A stretch of 64,000 bases of DNA, from positions 2,976,001 through 3,040,000 of the forward strand of contig NZ_CWKH01000001.1 in the NCBI RefSeq assembly GCF_001245615.1, in the 5' to 3' direction. Of this stretch, positions 17,067-27,800 are shown in pieces. The position numbers and the translations under genes are program-made. The stretch's first letter is position 1. Every line of letters begins with the position of its first letter. Source of the DNA: Mycolicibacterium neworleansense (GTDB taxonomy: Bacteria; Actinomycetota; Actinomycetes; Mycobacteriales; Mycobacteriaceae). The notes beneath the pieces were generated by a model, which saw only the letters and a list, made by a program, of their open reading frames with translations, was not told where the DNA came from and searched no databases.

Positions 17067-17122
17067 CGAGTGTGAAGCTGTTACGAGCGTGCGGGTCAGA
17101 TGTCGCAACAGCTTCACACTCG
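17067..17122. terminator. 16-bp inverted repeat after the alcohol dehydrogenase gene
   Basis: Perfect arms CGAGTGTGAAGCTGTT (17067-17082) and its complement (17107-17122) lie 22 nt past the dehydrogenase stop, with a 24-nt loop and no U tract. A terminator is likeliest, although the long loop also allows a protein-binding site controlling the gene at 17016. A smaller TGCTTG-T-CAAGCA repeat is at 17048-17060. Confidence 0.6.
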
Positions 17123-17144
17123 ACGGCAGTTCAGGGGACCTCTA

Positions 17145-18206
17145 CTACCGGTAATCGATGACGATCCGGCCGTCGATCTGCCCGCGTTCCATCCGCTCGA
17201 ACACGTCGTTGATCTGATCGATGGACGTCGTCTCAACGATCGGGTGAATCAGGCCACGGTGGTAGAAATCGAGGGCCTCAACCATGTCCTGGCGCGAACC
17301 CACGATCGAGCCGCGGATGGTCAATCCCTTGAGCACGATGTCGAAGATCGGCGCCGGGAAGTCTCCCGGCGGCAGACCGACGAACACAATGGTGCCACCG
17401 CGGCGGGCCAGCCCGATGGCCTGGCCGAACGCCTGCGGATGCACCGCCGTCACCAGCACGCCGTGCACGCCGCCGGTGGCCTTCTGCACTTCGGCCACGA
17501 CGTCGGACGTCGTGGCATTCACCGTCACCTCGGCGCCGAGTCGGCCGGCCAGTTCCAGCTTGGCGTCGTCGATGTCGATGGCGACCACCCGCAGACCCAT
17601 CGCGCGGGCATACTGCACCGCGACGTGACCCAGTCCCCCGACCCCTGAGATCGCGACCCATTGACCGGGCCGGGTATCGGTCACCTTCAGGCCTTTGTAG
17701 ACCGTCACCCCGGCACACAGGACGGGCGCCACCTCGACCGGGTCGGCGCCGTCGGGGATCCGAGCGGCATAGGCGGCGTTGACCAACATGTATGAGCCGA
17801 AGCTCCCGTTGACGCTGTAGCCACCGTTGCGCTGCTGCTCACACAGGGTCTCCCAGCCGGTGCGGCAGTACTCGCACGTGCCGCAGGCCGACCACAGCCA
17901 GGCGTTGCCGACCTTGTCGCCGATCTTCAGGACTGCCACGCCGGGCCCCAGCGCCACTACCGTGCCGTATCCCTCATGGCCCGGCACGAACGGCGGGCTG
18001 GGCTTCACCGGCCAATCGCCATGTGCGGCATGGAGGTCGGTGTGGCACACGCCGGAGGTCTCGAGCTTGACCAGTGCCTCGCCCGGTCCGGGCGTGGGTA
18101 GGTCGAGTTCGGAAACCTGCAGCGGCGCACCGAATTCGGTGACCACCGCCGCGCGCATCCGGCCAGCGCTGTTGGCGCCGACGCTGTCGTCGAGGGTCTG
18201 AGTCAT
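17145..18206 (-). CDS. adhP: Zinc-dependent alcohol dehydrogenase, AdhP type
   Basis: This 353-residue medium-chain dehydrogenase interconverts primary alcohols and aldehydes with NAD(H). The catalytic zinc site is at SGVCHTDLHAAHGDWP (Cys, His) plus GHEGYGTV. The structural zinc cluster is CGTCEYCRTGWETLC, and the Rossmann motif is GVGGLGHVAVQYARAMG. Its overall pattern is that of propanol-preferring AdhP. Lying between the aldehyde dehydrogenase and the dehydratase genes, it could reduce propionaldehyde or acetaldehyde to the alcohol to recycle NADH, or run in reverse. A 149-nt gap separates it from the aldehyde dehydrogenase upstream. Confidence 0.93.
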   Translation of the reverse strand: MTQTLDDSVGANSAGRMRAAVVTEFGAPLQVSELDLPTPGPGEALVKLETSGVCHTDLHAAHGDWPVKPSPPFVPGHEGYGTVVALGPGVAVLKIGDKVGNAWLWSACGTCEYCRTGWETLCEQQRNGGYSVNGSFGSYMLVNAAYAARIPDGADPVEVAPVLCAGVTVYKGLKVTDTRPGQWVAISGVGGLGHVAVQYARAMGLRVVAIDIDDAKLELAGRLGAEVTVNATTSDVVAEVQKATGGVHGVLVTAVHPQAFGQAIGLARRGGTIVFVGLPPGDFPAPIFDIVLKGLTIRGSIVGSRQDMVEALDFYHRGLIHPIVETTSIDQINDVFERMERGQIDGRIVIDYR

Positions 18207-18277
18207 GAGCCGTTCCCATCATTGAAAGGTGTTGCTGGCAGCCGATTTTTGTTGTTATTCGGTTGTGCGATCCCGCT

Positions 18278-18305
18278 GGCAGCACCGGCACGCACCGGTG
18301 CTGCC
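18278..18305 (-). terminator. Hairpin after the aldehyde dehydrogenase gene
   Basis: GGCAGCACCGG (18278-18288) pairs with CCGGTGCTGCC (18295-18305) around a 6-nt loop, 50 nt past the aldehyde dehydrogenase stop. It has no U tract on the minus strand. It may be a weak terminator or attenuator before adhP. Confidence 0.45.
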
Positions 18306-18355
18306 CGCGCGCAGCATGACGACCCTTCCGGACCGGACTCGTCGACCTCGACGGC

Positions 18356-19879
<1,524 letters not shown>

Positions 19880-19939
19880 GGCAATCTCCTGCATCGGACA
19901 CCAGATGTGTCGGTCATCACTAACGGTAGTCGGCAGTAG

Positions 19940-19977
19940 GTTGCAGCACAGTTGCACACGTCAAAAGCAACGTTGCA
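19940..19977. promoter_or_regulatory. GTTGCA repeat cluster between regulator and aldehyde dehydrogenase
   Basis: GTTGCA occurs at 19940, 19951 and 19972 (spacings 11 and 21 bp, about one and two helical turns). The third copy is part of the perfect 10-bp palindrome GCAACGTTGC (19967-19976). The cluster lies 61-98 bp upstream of the aldehyde dehydrogenase start and is a good candidate binding region for the GAF-domain activator encoded next to it. Confidence 0.55.
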
Positions 19978-19994
19978 GCCCGCGAGCGGGGCGA

Positions 19995-21260
19995 TCAGCC
20001 CAGTTCAGAGTCGATTCCGGCCAGATGTCCACTCGCCTGAGCCCGGGCCACCGGGTCTGCGTCGGCGTGGTCGTGCAGCACCCGCCAACCCTCCCGGTCG
20101 TCGCGGCCGTCGGGCAGCGCCAACCAGCGCCGCAACAGGCTGAGGTTGCCCCCGGCCAGTACCGACTCGCGCAGGCTGGCGCTCAGCTCTGTGCGCAGCC
20201 GCGCGACGGCCGGCGACACCGACTGCGGCAGCAGCGCCCCCGAGTATGCGTCCAGGGCAGCCGAGACGTTCCTGGCCTGCAGCGCGTCGTAGACGTCGCC
20301 CATATCGCTGGCGACCGGGGCCATCAACCGGTACGGCCGGGACTCAATGTAGGTACTTCCGATGACCCGCCGCAGCCGCGACACTTCGGCCCGCACGGTG
20401 ACCACGTCAAGGTCTTTGTCGTCGAGGAGCATGGCCAGATGGTCGGCGCTCAGTCCCTCGGGATGCCGGATCAGCAGAACCAGGATGTCGGCGTGCCTCC
20501 CGGTCAGGACGCTGGATTGGGGGCGGCCGGCGGCGTCGGCCAGGTGCCAGCGTGGACGTTCGGCGCCCAACACGGTCAGCCGCGCCCCCTCGGCGGTCGC
20601 AGGCGCGGGTGGCGCGGTGAGCCGGAGCAGGGCCAGCTGGTTCTCGACCGCGACTGCAGTCGCCCTGACCAGTGCCAAGGTCTGGGTTGAGGCCACCTTG
20701 GACCCCCCGGTCAGATCGATGGCACCGAGCAGCGCCCCGGTGGCCGGGTCGTGCACCGGAACCGCGGTACAGCTCCACGGGTGCACGATCCGGGAGAAGT
20801 GTTCTGACCCCAGGATCTGCAGTTCGCGATCGAGCGCCAAAGCGGTGCCGGGGGCATTCGTCCCAGCCGTCCGCTCACTCCAGTCCGAACCGGGAACGAA
20901 GTTCATCGCCTCAGCTTTGCGGCGCACTCCGGAGTCGCCCTCGACCCACAGCAGGGTGCCGTCGGCGGCAGTGATGGCCACCAGGACGCCGGCGTCGACG
21001 GCATCCTCGACCAGCAGACGACGGATCAGCGGCAGCGTGGGCGCGAGCGGATGCGCGTTGCGCAATTCGGTCAGCGCGGCCGCCGCGGCGGCCGCCCGGG
21101 TGCCCAGGTCGGGATCCACCCCGGTGGCCAGGCTGCGCTGCCAGCTCTCCACGATGACGCGACGCACCGGGGTGGAATCCAGCGAAGCGGCGTCCACCTG
21201 GCCCTCGATGAACAGGTCATGGATGGCGCGCACCTTCGCCGGAAGGGCCCGGGTGGACAT
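19995..21260 (-). CDS. GAF-domain transcriptional regulator (AcoR-like, no sigma-54 domain)
   Basis: This 421-residue regulator begins with an AcoR-like N-terminal region (residues about 1-75, VRRVIVESWQRSLATGVDPD). A GAF domain covering roughly 80-220 follows (AVDAGVLVAITAADGTLLWVEGD, then DWSERTAGTNAPGTALAL and HPWSCTAVPVHDPATGALLG). A winged-helix-like C-terminal segment contains LTGRHADILVLLIRHPEGLSA. It lacks an AAA+ sigma-54 module, as is usual for actinobacterial members. It lies upstream of, and in line with, the aldehyde dehydrogenase and is the likely activator of the catabolic genes. I chose ATG 21260 (GGGAGG close upstream); ATG 21299 is an alternative. Confidence 0.85.
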   Translation of the reverse strand: MSTRALPAKVRAIHDLFIEGQVDAASLDSTPVRRVIVESWQRSLATGVDPDLGTRAAAAAAALTELRNAHPLAPTLPLIRRLLVEDAVDAGVLVAITAADGTLLWVEGDSGVRRKAEAMNFVPGSDWSERTAGTNAPGTALALDRELQILGSEHFSRIVHPWSCTAVPVHDPATGALLGAIDLTGGSKVASTQTLALVRATAVAVENQLALLRLTAPPAPATAEGARLTVLGAERPRWHLADAAGRPQSSVLTGRHADILVLLIRHPEGLSADHLAMLLDDKDLDVVTVRAEVSRLRRVIGSTYIESRPYRLMAPVASDMGDVYDALQARNVSAALDAYSGALLPQSVSPAVARLRTELSASLRESVLAGGNLSLLRRWLALPDGRDDREGWRVLHDHADADPVARAQASGHLAGIDSELG

Positions 21261-21552
21261 CCGGCCTCCCGCGTTCCTCGATGCGGCCACGGCGATCATC
21301 TCTCCCGGCGTCGGGCCATGGGTATGGCATTCACGCGTAACCGCCAGGATAGTTGACCCGTCTGGGCCTGTGATGGATACCACCCGCTGGTCAGCAGCCA
21401 GAACTCGGGGAAACCGGTCCGCTACCCGTATAGTCGGGGCACGGCGGCTTGTCTGTTCTGCCTTTGCCGCCTTCTCGATCGTCACACCGAGCGCCGCGAG
21501 ATATCACTCGCGCCGGGCAGGACGACCGCCCTCTATTTTCGGAGCTTTCATT

Positions 21553-22903
21553 TTGTCTGTCCAAGAAACCCCGGGCACCGCTGTGCCCACATTCGCCGAG
21601 CTCGGCCTGCCCGCCGAGATCGTCGCCACCCTCGCCGCGAACGGAATCGAGACCCCCTTCCCGATCCAGGCCGCGACCCTGCCCGATTCACTCAAAGGCC
21701 GCGATGTCCTCGGCCGCGGCCGGACCGGGTCCGGCAAGACGTATGCGTTCCTGTTGCCCCTGGTGGCGCGGTTGGCGACCAGCGGCACCCGCCGGGCGCC
21801 GAACCGCCCCCGCGCGCTGATCCTGGCGCCCACCCGTGAACTGGTCACCCAGATCGAGGCCTCGCTCACCCCGCTGGCCAAGGCCACCGGCCTCCGGTCG
21901 GTCAACATCTTCGGTGGCGTGGGCCCCAACCCGCAGATCTCCGCGCTCAGAAGTGGCGTGGACATCGTGATCGCTTGCCCGGGCCGGCTCGAAGACCACA
22001 TGCGGTCCGGCCACGCCGACCTGTCCGCGGTCGAGGTCACCGTGCTCGACGAGGCCGACCACATGGCCGACCTCGGCTTCCTGCCCGGCGTGAAGCGCCT
22101 GCTGGACCGCACGCCGAAAGACTGCCAGCGCCTGCTGTTCTCGGCCACTCTCGATGCCGGGGTCGACGTACTGGTCAAGCGCTATCTGCACGACCCCGTG
22201 GTGCACAGTGTCGATTCGGCGCAGTCCCCGGTGACCGCGATGGTCCACCACGTGCTGCACGTGGACAACGCCGCACGGGTCAACGTGGTTGCCGATCTGG
22301 CTGCCGCCCCGGGCCGGACCATCGTGTTCGCCCGCACCAAGCACGGTGCGAAAAACCTGACTCGCCAGCTCAATTCGCGTGGCGTGTCGGCAGTTGAGCT
22401 GCACGGCAACTTGTCTCAGAATGCCCGCACCCGGAACCTGACGGCGTTCTCCGACGGATCGGCGGCAGTTCTGGTGGCCACCGATATCGCCGCCCGCGGG
22501 ATCCACGTCGACGACGTGAGCCTCGTGGTGCACGCCGATCCGCCGGTCGAGCACAAGGCCTACCTGCACCGGTCCGGGCGCACGGCCCGCGCCGGGAACG
22601 AGGGCACCGTGGTGACCCTCATGCACGACGCGCAGGTTTCCGATGTGCGCACCCTGACCAAGAAGGCCGGCGTCAAGCCCACGATCACCCGGGTGAACGG
22701 AACCGATCATCCGGTGCTTCGCGAGATCGCCCCCGGCGACCGCGTTTTCGGTGATCCCATTCGTCCCGAGCCGGTCGCCCAGGCCGCTCCGGCGCCGCGG
22801 CGCGGGGGCAACCCGGTCCGGATCCGGTGGTGGCGCCGGCGGCCAACAGCGCGGTGGACACCGCCGCCCCCGCCGCGCAGGCGATTCCAACTCCAGCCGC
22901 TAG
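21553..22903 (+). CDS. DEAD-box RNA helicase with an apparent 1-bp frameshift near its end
   Basis: This ATP-dependent RNA helicase starts at TTG 21553 (GGAG 8 nt upstream). Q-motif, Walker A GRTGSGKT, PTREL, DEAD box LDEADHM, FSATL, and the motif V/VI pair VATDIAARGIHV and HRSGRTARAG are all present. After about residue 420 the literal frame changes to an Arg/Trp/Pro-rich tail and runs to 23079, through a strong terminator and into esxT. Skipping one base near 22806-22815 (the GGGGG or CCC run) instead gives a Gly/Arg tail, including SGSGGGAGGQQRGGHRRPRR, that stops at TAG 22901-22903. Such basic tails are typical of this family. I use the corrected end; it may be a sequencing error or a real mutation. 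Confidence 0.85.
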
Positions 22904-22923
22904 ACCGTCGCCAGAACGGAAGT

Positions 22924-22972
22924 GTGCGGTCCCGCTCGGTCCTCTCCACCGAACGGGACCGCACCGGCTTTT
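22924..22972 (+). terminator. Rho-independent terminator of the helicase gene
   Basis: GTGCGGTCCCG (22924-22934) pairs with CGGGACCGCAC (22954-22964), with a nested TCGGT/ACCGA stem in the loop, followed by CGGCTTTT. It lies 20 nt after the frame-corrected helicase stop at 22903 and just before the end of the convergent esxT. Confidence 0.85.
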
Positions 22973-22981
22973 CCGAACCTG

Positions 22982-23278
22982 TCACACACGCCAGGCGTTG
23001 GCGGCACTGCGATCGGTGGCGTCCACTTCGTCGGCACCGTCGCGCACCGCATTGCCCAGGGAGAACAGGATCTCGTTGAGGGCCGCCGCGGCCTGGTTCC
23101 AGCGCGCCTGCTCGACTGCATAGGCTTGCGCTGCTTCGCGGGTCCAGACCTGCTGCAGCGGCGCGATCTGGGAACGTAATTCGTCGAGTGCGGCATTGAA
23201 CCGGCTCGAGGTGGTGTGGATCTCCTGGCGGACCGAGTACTCGATCTCGCCGAAGTCATAGGACAGAACGTGATCCAT
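22982..23278 (-). CDS. esxT: ESX-4 WXG100-family protein EsxT
   Basis: EsxT is a small helical secreted substrate of the ESX-4 type VII system, expected to pair with EsxU. The 98-residue protein closely matches M. tuberculosis EsxT: YSVRQEIHTTSSRFNAALDE, ELRSQIAPLQQ and the turn VWTREAAQAY, where W-x-R replaces the classical WXG. No signal peptide is present, as expected. It follows esxU by 12 nt. The helicase terminator abuts its 3' end from the other strand. Confidence 0.94.
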   Translation of the reverse strand: MDHVLSYDFGEIEYSVRQEIHTTSSRFNAALDELRSQIAPLQQVWTREAAQAYAVEQARWNQAAAALNEILFSLGNAVRDGADEVDATDRSAANAWRV

Positions 23279-23290
23279 CGCCGGGGCCGG

Positions 23291-23614
23291 TCAGATTCCG
23301 TCACCGACGGTGCCCAGCCGCTGCGCGTGCATGTCGGCAGCCGCGCGCAACGTGCGCTCATTGGTCCGGATCGTCTCCGCGATACGGCTCAACGTGGTGT
23401 GCAGGGTCAGCGATTCACTGTTCCAGCGGTCAACCACACTGCGAAAGCGCACCGCAGCCACCCCGCCCCAGACCGACGGCGGCACGCTGCTCATCTTCCC
23501 GATGAATGTCTGCAGCATGGCCCGGACATCGTCGTTGAGCACGTCGATCCGGCCGGCCACGCGATTCATCACCTCGAAGTCGGTGCCCAACGGCCCCGTC
23601 GGTCCTGGTGGCAT
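23291..23614 (-). CDS. esxU: ESX-4 WXG100-family protein EsxU
   Basis: EsxU is the second small ESX-4 protein, 107 residues from ATG 23614 (AGAGGA immediately upstream). The longer open frame reads through intergenic and upstream-gene sequence. The WXG turn is seen in PPSVWGGVAAVRF, flanked by two helices (NDDVRAMLQTFIGKM and RWNSESLTLHTTLSRIAETI), the typical hairpin. It heads the esxU-esxT pair; a possible -10 (TATATC, about 23645-23650 on the minus strand) lies in the 79-bp gap upstream. Confidence 0.93.
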   Translation of the reverse strand: MPPGPTGPLGTDFEVMNRVAGRIDVLNDDVRAMLQTFIGKMSSVPPSVWGGVAAVRFRSVVDRWNSESLTLHTTLSRIAETIRTNERTLRAAADMHAQRLGTVGDGI

Positions 23615-23693
23615 TTCCTCTGCCCCTTCCGGTCTTGTGTTGCGGGATATAACAATTCGACGCAGCAGGGACAGGTTCGGTTCCATCTGATTT

Positions 23694-24848
23694 CTACAAC
23701 GCTGTGTGGGCCGAGCGGGTGGCTGCCTCACACGCTGAGCGCACCGCCTCCGCATGCCCGGGAACGCTCTGGCATCCGATCGCGATCCGCACCGCACCGT
23801 CGACGAACACCGCCCAACGAATCTCCCGGCCGGTGCGGACCTCCCGGTAGCTGACCACCGGCCGTGCCGCAACGACCGCGGCCGGATCGAAGTCGGTGAA
23901 GACCCCATCGGGCTGCCCCTGCAGGGCCCGCCGCAGGATGTCGGCCACCGCACCGTCCCCGACACCGGACTGGGTCAGATGAATCATCACCATCGGATCG
24001 GTCGGCGAAACCACCTGAACCCGAGCTGATCCCGGGCCATCGGTGATGCGCCGCACGGTCCACCCGGCCGGGATCTGCACCGCGACCCGTCCCTCGACCA
24101 GGACCGCCATCGCCACGCCGTCACCGGGTCCGCCATGAGCGAAGGCGATGGTCCCGAGCACCGCTGCCAGAACCGCTGCGGCACCGATCGCGATCCGGCC
24201 CGGCGGTACCCGCCGGCCGATCCTTGCGGCAACGGCCGGTGCCTCGGACGCGAGCGGGGCCTCATGCCAGGCCACGGTGTCGGCCAGGGCGGCCGTGGAG
24301 CCGCGACGACGCAGTCCGGCCATCACCGCAGTGCCGAGAGACATCGCTCCGGCGACCTCTGCCGGGGCATCGACGACCACCTCGGCCGACGGCCCGGCAG
24401 TCGCAAACACCGCGCGTACCACCGTCTCCGGATCCGGCTCCCCCTCCCCGTGGCGGGCCAGCGTGACGCTTGCGCCGTCGGATCCCGAGACCATGACGAC
24501 TTCGACGGCGATCTCGACCACCACCCAGGCCGCACTCGTGCACGCCGCGCTCACGACCTGAACCCGCTGCCGCACCGCTACTTCAGCACCCGACGCGGTG
24601 GCGGCGACCCGTACCCGCTCGCATTGATCGGCGGTCCACCAGGTAGGGAACACCAGGGTGAGGCGCCGTGCCCCCGCTGCCGCGGTGACGAGCACCTCGG
24701 CCCACAGGTCGGATACCGCAACTGGTCCGTCGTCGACCAGGGCGATCTCGTCGTCGATGCTCGCCACCGCCGTCGCAGCCACGTCCGAGACCGGGCCCGG
24801 TCCCCGCACGGTCACCGGACCCACCTCGACGACGACCGGCGTCACCAC
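23694..24848 (-). CDS. Type VII secretion-associated protein (Rv3446c-like)
   Basis: This is a 384-residue protein of the type VII secretion-associated family found in ESX-4 loci. The first ~190 residues are Val/Ala-rich and resemble an actin/Hsp70-like partial fold. A single hydrophobic helix (IAIGAAAVLAAVLGTIAFAHG) anchors it near residue 225, and the C-terminal ~130 residues (from VAVQIPAGWTVRRITDGPGS) would be outside the membrane. The GTG start overlaps the eccC4 stop by 7 nt, so the two are coupled. Its exact role in ESX-4 is not established. Confidence 0.87.
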   Translation of the reverse strand: MVTPVVVEVGPVTVRGPGPVSDVAATAVASIDDEIALVDDGPVAVSDLWAEVLVTAAAGARRLTLVFPTWWTADQCERVRVAATASGAEVAVRQRVQVVSAACTSAAWVVVEIAVEVVMVSGSDGASVTLARHGEGEPDPETVVRAVFATAGPSAEVVVDAPAEVAGAMSLGTAVMAGLRRRGSTAALADTVAWHEAPLASEAPAVAARIGRRVPPGRIAIGAAAVLAAVLGTIAFAHGGPGDGVAMAVLVEGRVAVQIPAGWTVRRITDGPGSARVQVVSPTDPMVMIHLTQSGVGDGAVADILRRALQGQPDGVFTDFDPAAVVAARPVVSYREVRTGREIRWAVFVDGAVRIAIGCQSVPGHAEAVRSACEAATRSAHTAL

Positions 24849-27800
24849 GCGACCTGAACCAGCTGCTCGGCGGCCGCCCGGGTGATCAGGGTGCCGCGCC
24901 CCGGCGGAAGCCGCACCGGGCGTACCGATCCCAGCAGCACGCCGTCGTCGGCGTTGGCACTCATCATCAGGCCCATGCAGCCGAGGTCTCTGACCGCGCC
25001 CAGGATCGGGTCGAACATCGCTCGCGCCGCACCGCCGGAACGGCGGGCCAGCAGCAGGTGCAGACCGAGATCACGCGCGTGCGGCAGATAGGGCAACAAC
25101 GGAGTGAGCGGATTCACCCCGCCGGCCGCCACCAGGTCGTAATCGTCGACCACGACGTACAGTTCCGGCCCGCCCCACCACGCGCGGTCACGGAGCTGCC
25201 GCTGGGTGACCTCGGGCCCCGGCATCCGGTTGCTCAGGGTCTCAAGCATTCTCGGCAGGACGGCCTCCAGTGCGCCGACAGTGGGCGCGTACCCGGTCAG
25301 ATGCTCCGACTCGACGACGCCCAGCAGTGCGCGGCGAAAGTCGACGATGAGCAGTTGCACGCTCGCCGCGTCGTTGACGGCCACCAGGTCATGGCACAGG
25401 GTGCGTAACACGGTGGACTTGCCGCAGCCGGTGTCACCGAGGATCACCAGATCGGGCTGGGCAGCGAAATCGACCCGCACCGGGGCGAGTTCGCGTTCGC
25501 CGAGGCCCAGCAGCACTTCGGTGGCGGGTCGGGTGCGCGATGCCGGAATCAGCTCGTGCCGGCGCACACTCGTCGGCAACAGCCGGATGGCCGGGGCTCG
25601 AGCCTCACCGTACTGGGCGCGCAAGATTTCCCCGACCCTGGCCAATGACGTGCCGATCCCGGTATCGATCGCAATCCCGTCCAGCCGCGGCAGCGCGATC
25701 AGCAGCTCGCGGCCCTCACGGGTCAGCCCCCGTCCCGGCGTGCTCTGGGCGAGCTGCCGCGCTCGCTTGCGGTCCATCTCGGATTCGGCGGGATCACCGA
25801 GCCGCAGTTCGATGCGGGTGCCCAATTGATCCTTGAGTGCCGGGCGGAACTCCGCCCACCGTGACGCCGTCGCGACCACGTGGACACCGAGCGAAAGCCC
25901 CTGTACCGCAAGCGCGGTGATCGACGGCTCCATGGAGTCCAGTTCGCCGCGCAACGTCGTCCACCCGTCGATGATCAGGAACACGTCGCCGAACGGATCA
26001 TCGATGTCCCCGGCTTGACGGCGTGCCCGGTATTCGGCCATGGAAGTGATGCCGAGCGTGGTGAACCGCGCCTCGCGGATGCTGACCAGGGCATGCAGCT
26101 CGGCCACGGTGCGCCGGACCAGATCGCCGTCCGCCCGCCCGGCTACGGCACCCACGTGCGGCAGCCCGCGCAGTGCGCTCAACGCTCCCCCGCCGAAATC
26201 CATGCAGTAGATGGCCACGTCGTGTGGATGATGAGTAGCGGCCAGTGCCACCGCCAACGTCGTGGCCGCCGTGGATTTACCGGACTGGGGGCCACCGACG
26301 ATCGCGACATTGCCCTGGGCGGCGCCCAGGTCGAGCATCAGTCGGTCCCGGCGCTGCTCGAAGGGACGGTCGACCAGCCCGATCGCCACCGCCAGTGCCT
26401 CGGAATCGGACAACAACACATCACTGAGCGGTACGGCGCCCGGCAGCGGGGGCAGCCATACCTGATGTGCCGGTGTCCCGTATCCCGCCAGCCGGTCGAC
26501 AACTTGTTGCAGCACACTGGTCGTCGTCGGCGCTACCGGGCGGGGGCCGGCTGTTGCCCATGCCCCGGTGAATCGCCGCGGCATCGGCGCCTCCTGCGGT
26601 GTGCGCGAGGGTTGTTCGGCGACCTGGCTGTCGGCCGAGACGAACGCGGTCTGGAACCTGATGATCTCGCCGGCCGGTGTCTTGAGATAAGCCGCTCCCG
26701 GTGCGTTGGGGAGTTCGTACGCGTCGGCGATGCCGAGCACCGAGCGGGATTCGCTCGGCGAGAAGGTCTTGAGGCACACCCGGTAGGACAGGTGGCTTTC
26801 CAGCCCACGCAGCCTGCCTTCGTCGAGGCGCTGGCTGGCCAGCAGCAGATGTATGCCCAGTGACCGCCCGAGCCGGCCGATCGCCACGAACAGATCCGCG
26901 AAATCCGGGTGCTGTTGTAGGAGTTCGGAGAACTCGTCCACGACGATCAGCAGCGCGGGCAAAGCGGGCAGATCCGCGCGCCGTCGGTACTCGGCGACGT
27001 TGGCCAGGTTTCCGGCCGCCCGGAGCAGTTCTTGTCGCCGGGTCAGCTCTCCGGCCAACGCATCGGCCATCCGGGCCACCAGCGGTGCCTCCTCGGCCAG
27101 GTTGGTGATCAACGCGCTGATGTGGCGCGTCCGGTGCAACCCGAGAAATGTTGCACCACCTTTGAAGTCGACGAGAACCAGGTTCAGCGCCTCGGGCGGA
27201 TGGGTGGCGATCAAGCCGAGCACAAGGGTGCGCAGAAACTCCGATTTCCCCGAGCCGGTGGCACCGACGCACAGCCCATGGGGGCCGAACCCGTCGTGTG
27301 CGGCTTCCTTGAGGTCGAGGTGCACCGGCGTGCCATCTGCGCACCGGCCGACCGGGACCCGCAGGAACCGCTGCGGATCCGACGCCGTCCAGTTCGTCGC
27401 CGGATCGATGGCGGTGGGGTCGGCGATACCGATCAGTGCTGCCCAGCCGGTGTCGTCGGGTGCCTGAGCACAGCGGTATCGGGCCAGTCTGCGGGCACAC
27501 GTGGCGGCCTGCCCGAGGGTTATCCGGTCGGGTCGTGCCGTGGCATCACCGCATCGCACCATCTCGGCGTCCAGCTCCAGATGCAGGTCGACGTCGGCGC
27601 CGTCGATACCGGCGCGGCCGGCGATGGTCAGCACGGTCACACTCGGAACCTGCGTTGCGACCGAAGGCGTGGCGGAGTCGACGATGACGACGGTATGCAC
27701 CGGCGAAGCTGCGTCCGGCAGGTCGGTCAGTGTGCGCAACCGCAACGCGGTGGTCCCGCCGTCCGGATGCCGATGGTGGGCAAGCCATTTCATCCATTCC

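Noticed and set aside
16456..17144. Possible cobalamin riboswitch upstream of the B12-dependent enzymes
   Set aside because: I looked for a B12-box-like element and conserved core in these gaps and in 11275-11470 and found none; only inverted repeats and a tandem duplication.
20362..21552. N-terminal extension of the helicase frame
   Set aside because: It runs antisense to the GAF regulator and is Ser/Arg-rich; the helicase family start and a ribosome binding site are at 21553.
22827..23123. Alternative frame at the helicase end (Ala/Pro-rich)
   Set aside because: The other shifted frame gives a basic Gly/Arg tail with a stop before the terminator, which fits the family better.
23615..23965. 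N-terminal extension of the EsxU frame
   Set aside because: It overlaps the Rv3446c-like gene and the gap; WXG100 proteins are about 100 residues and the ATG at 23614 has a good ribosome binding site.
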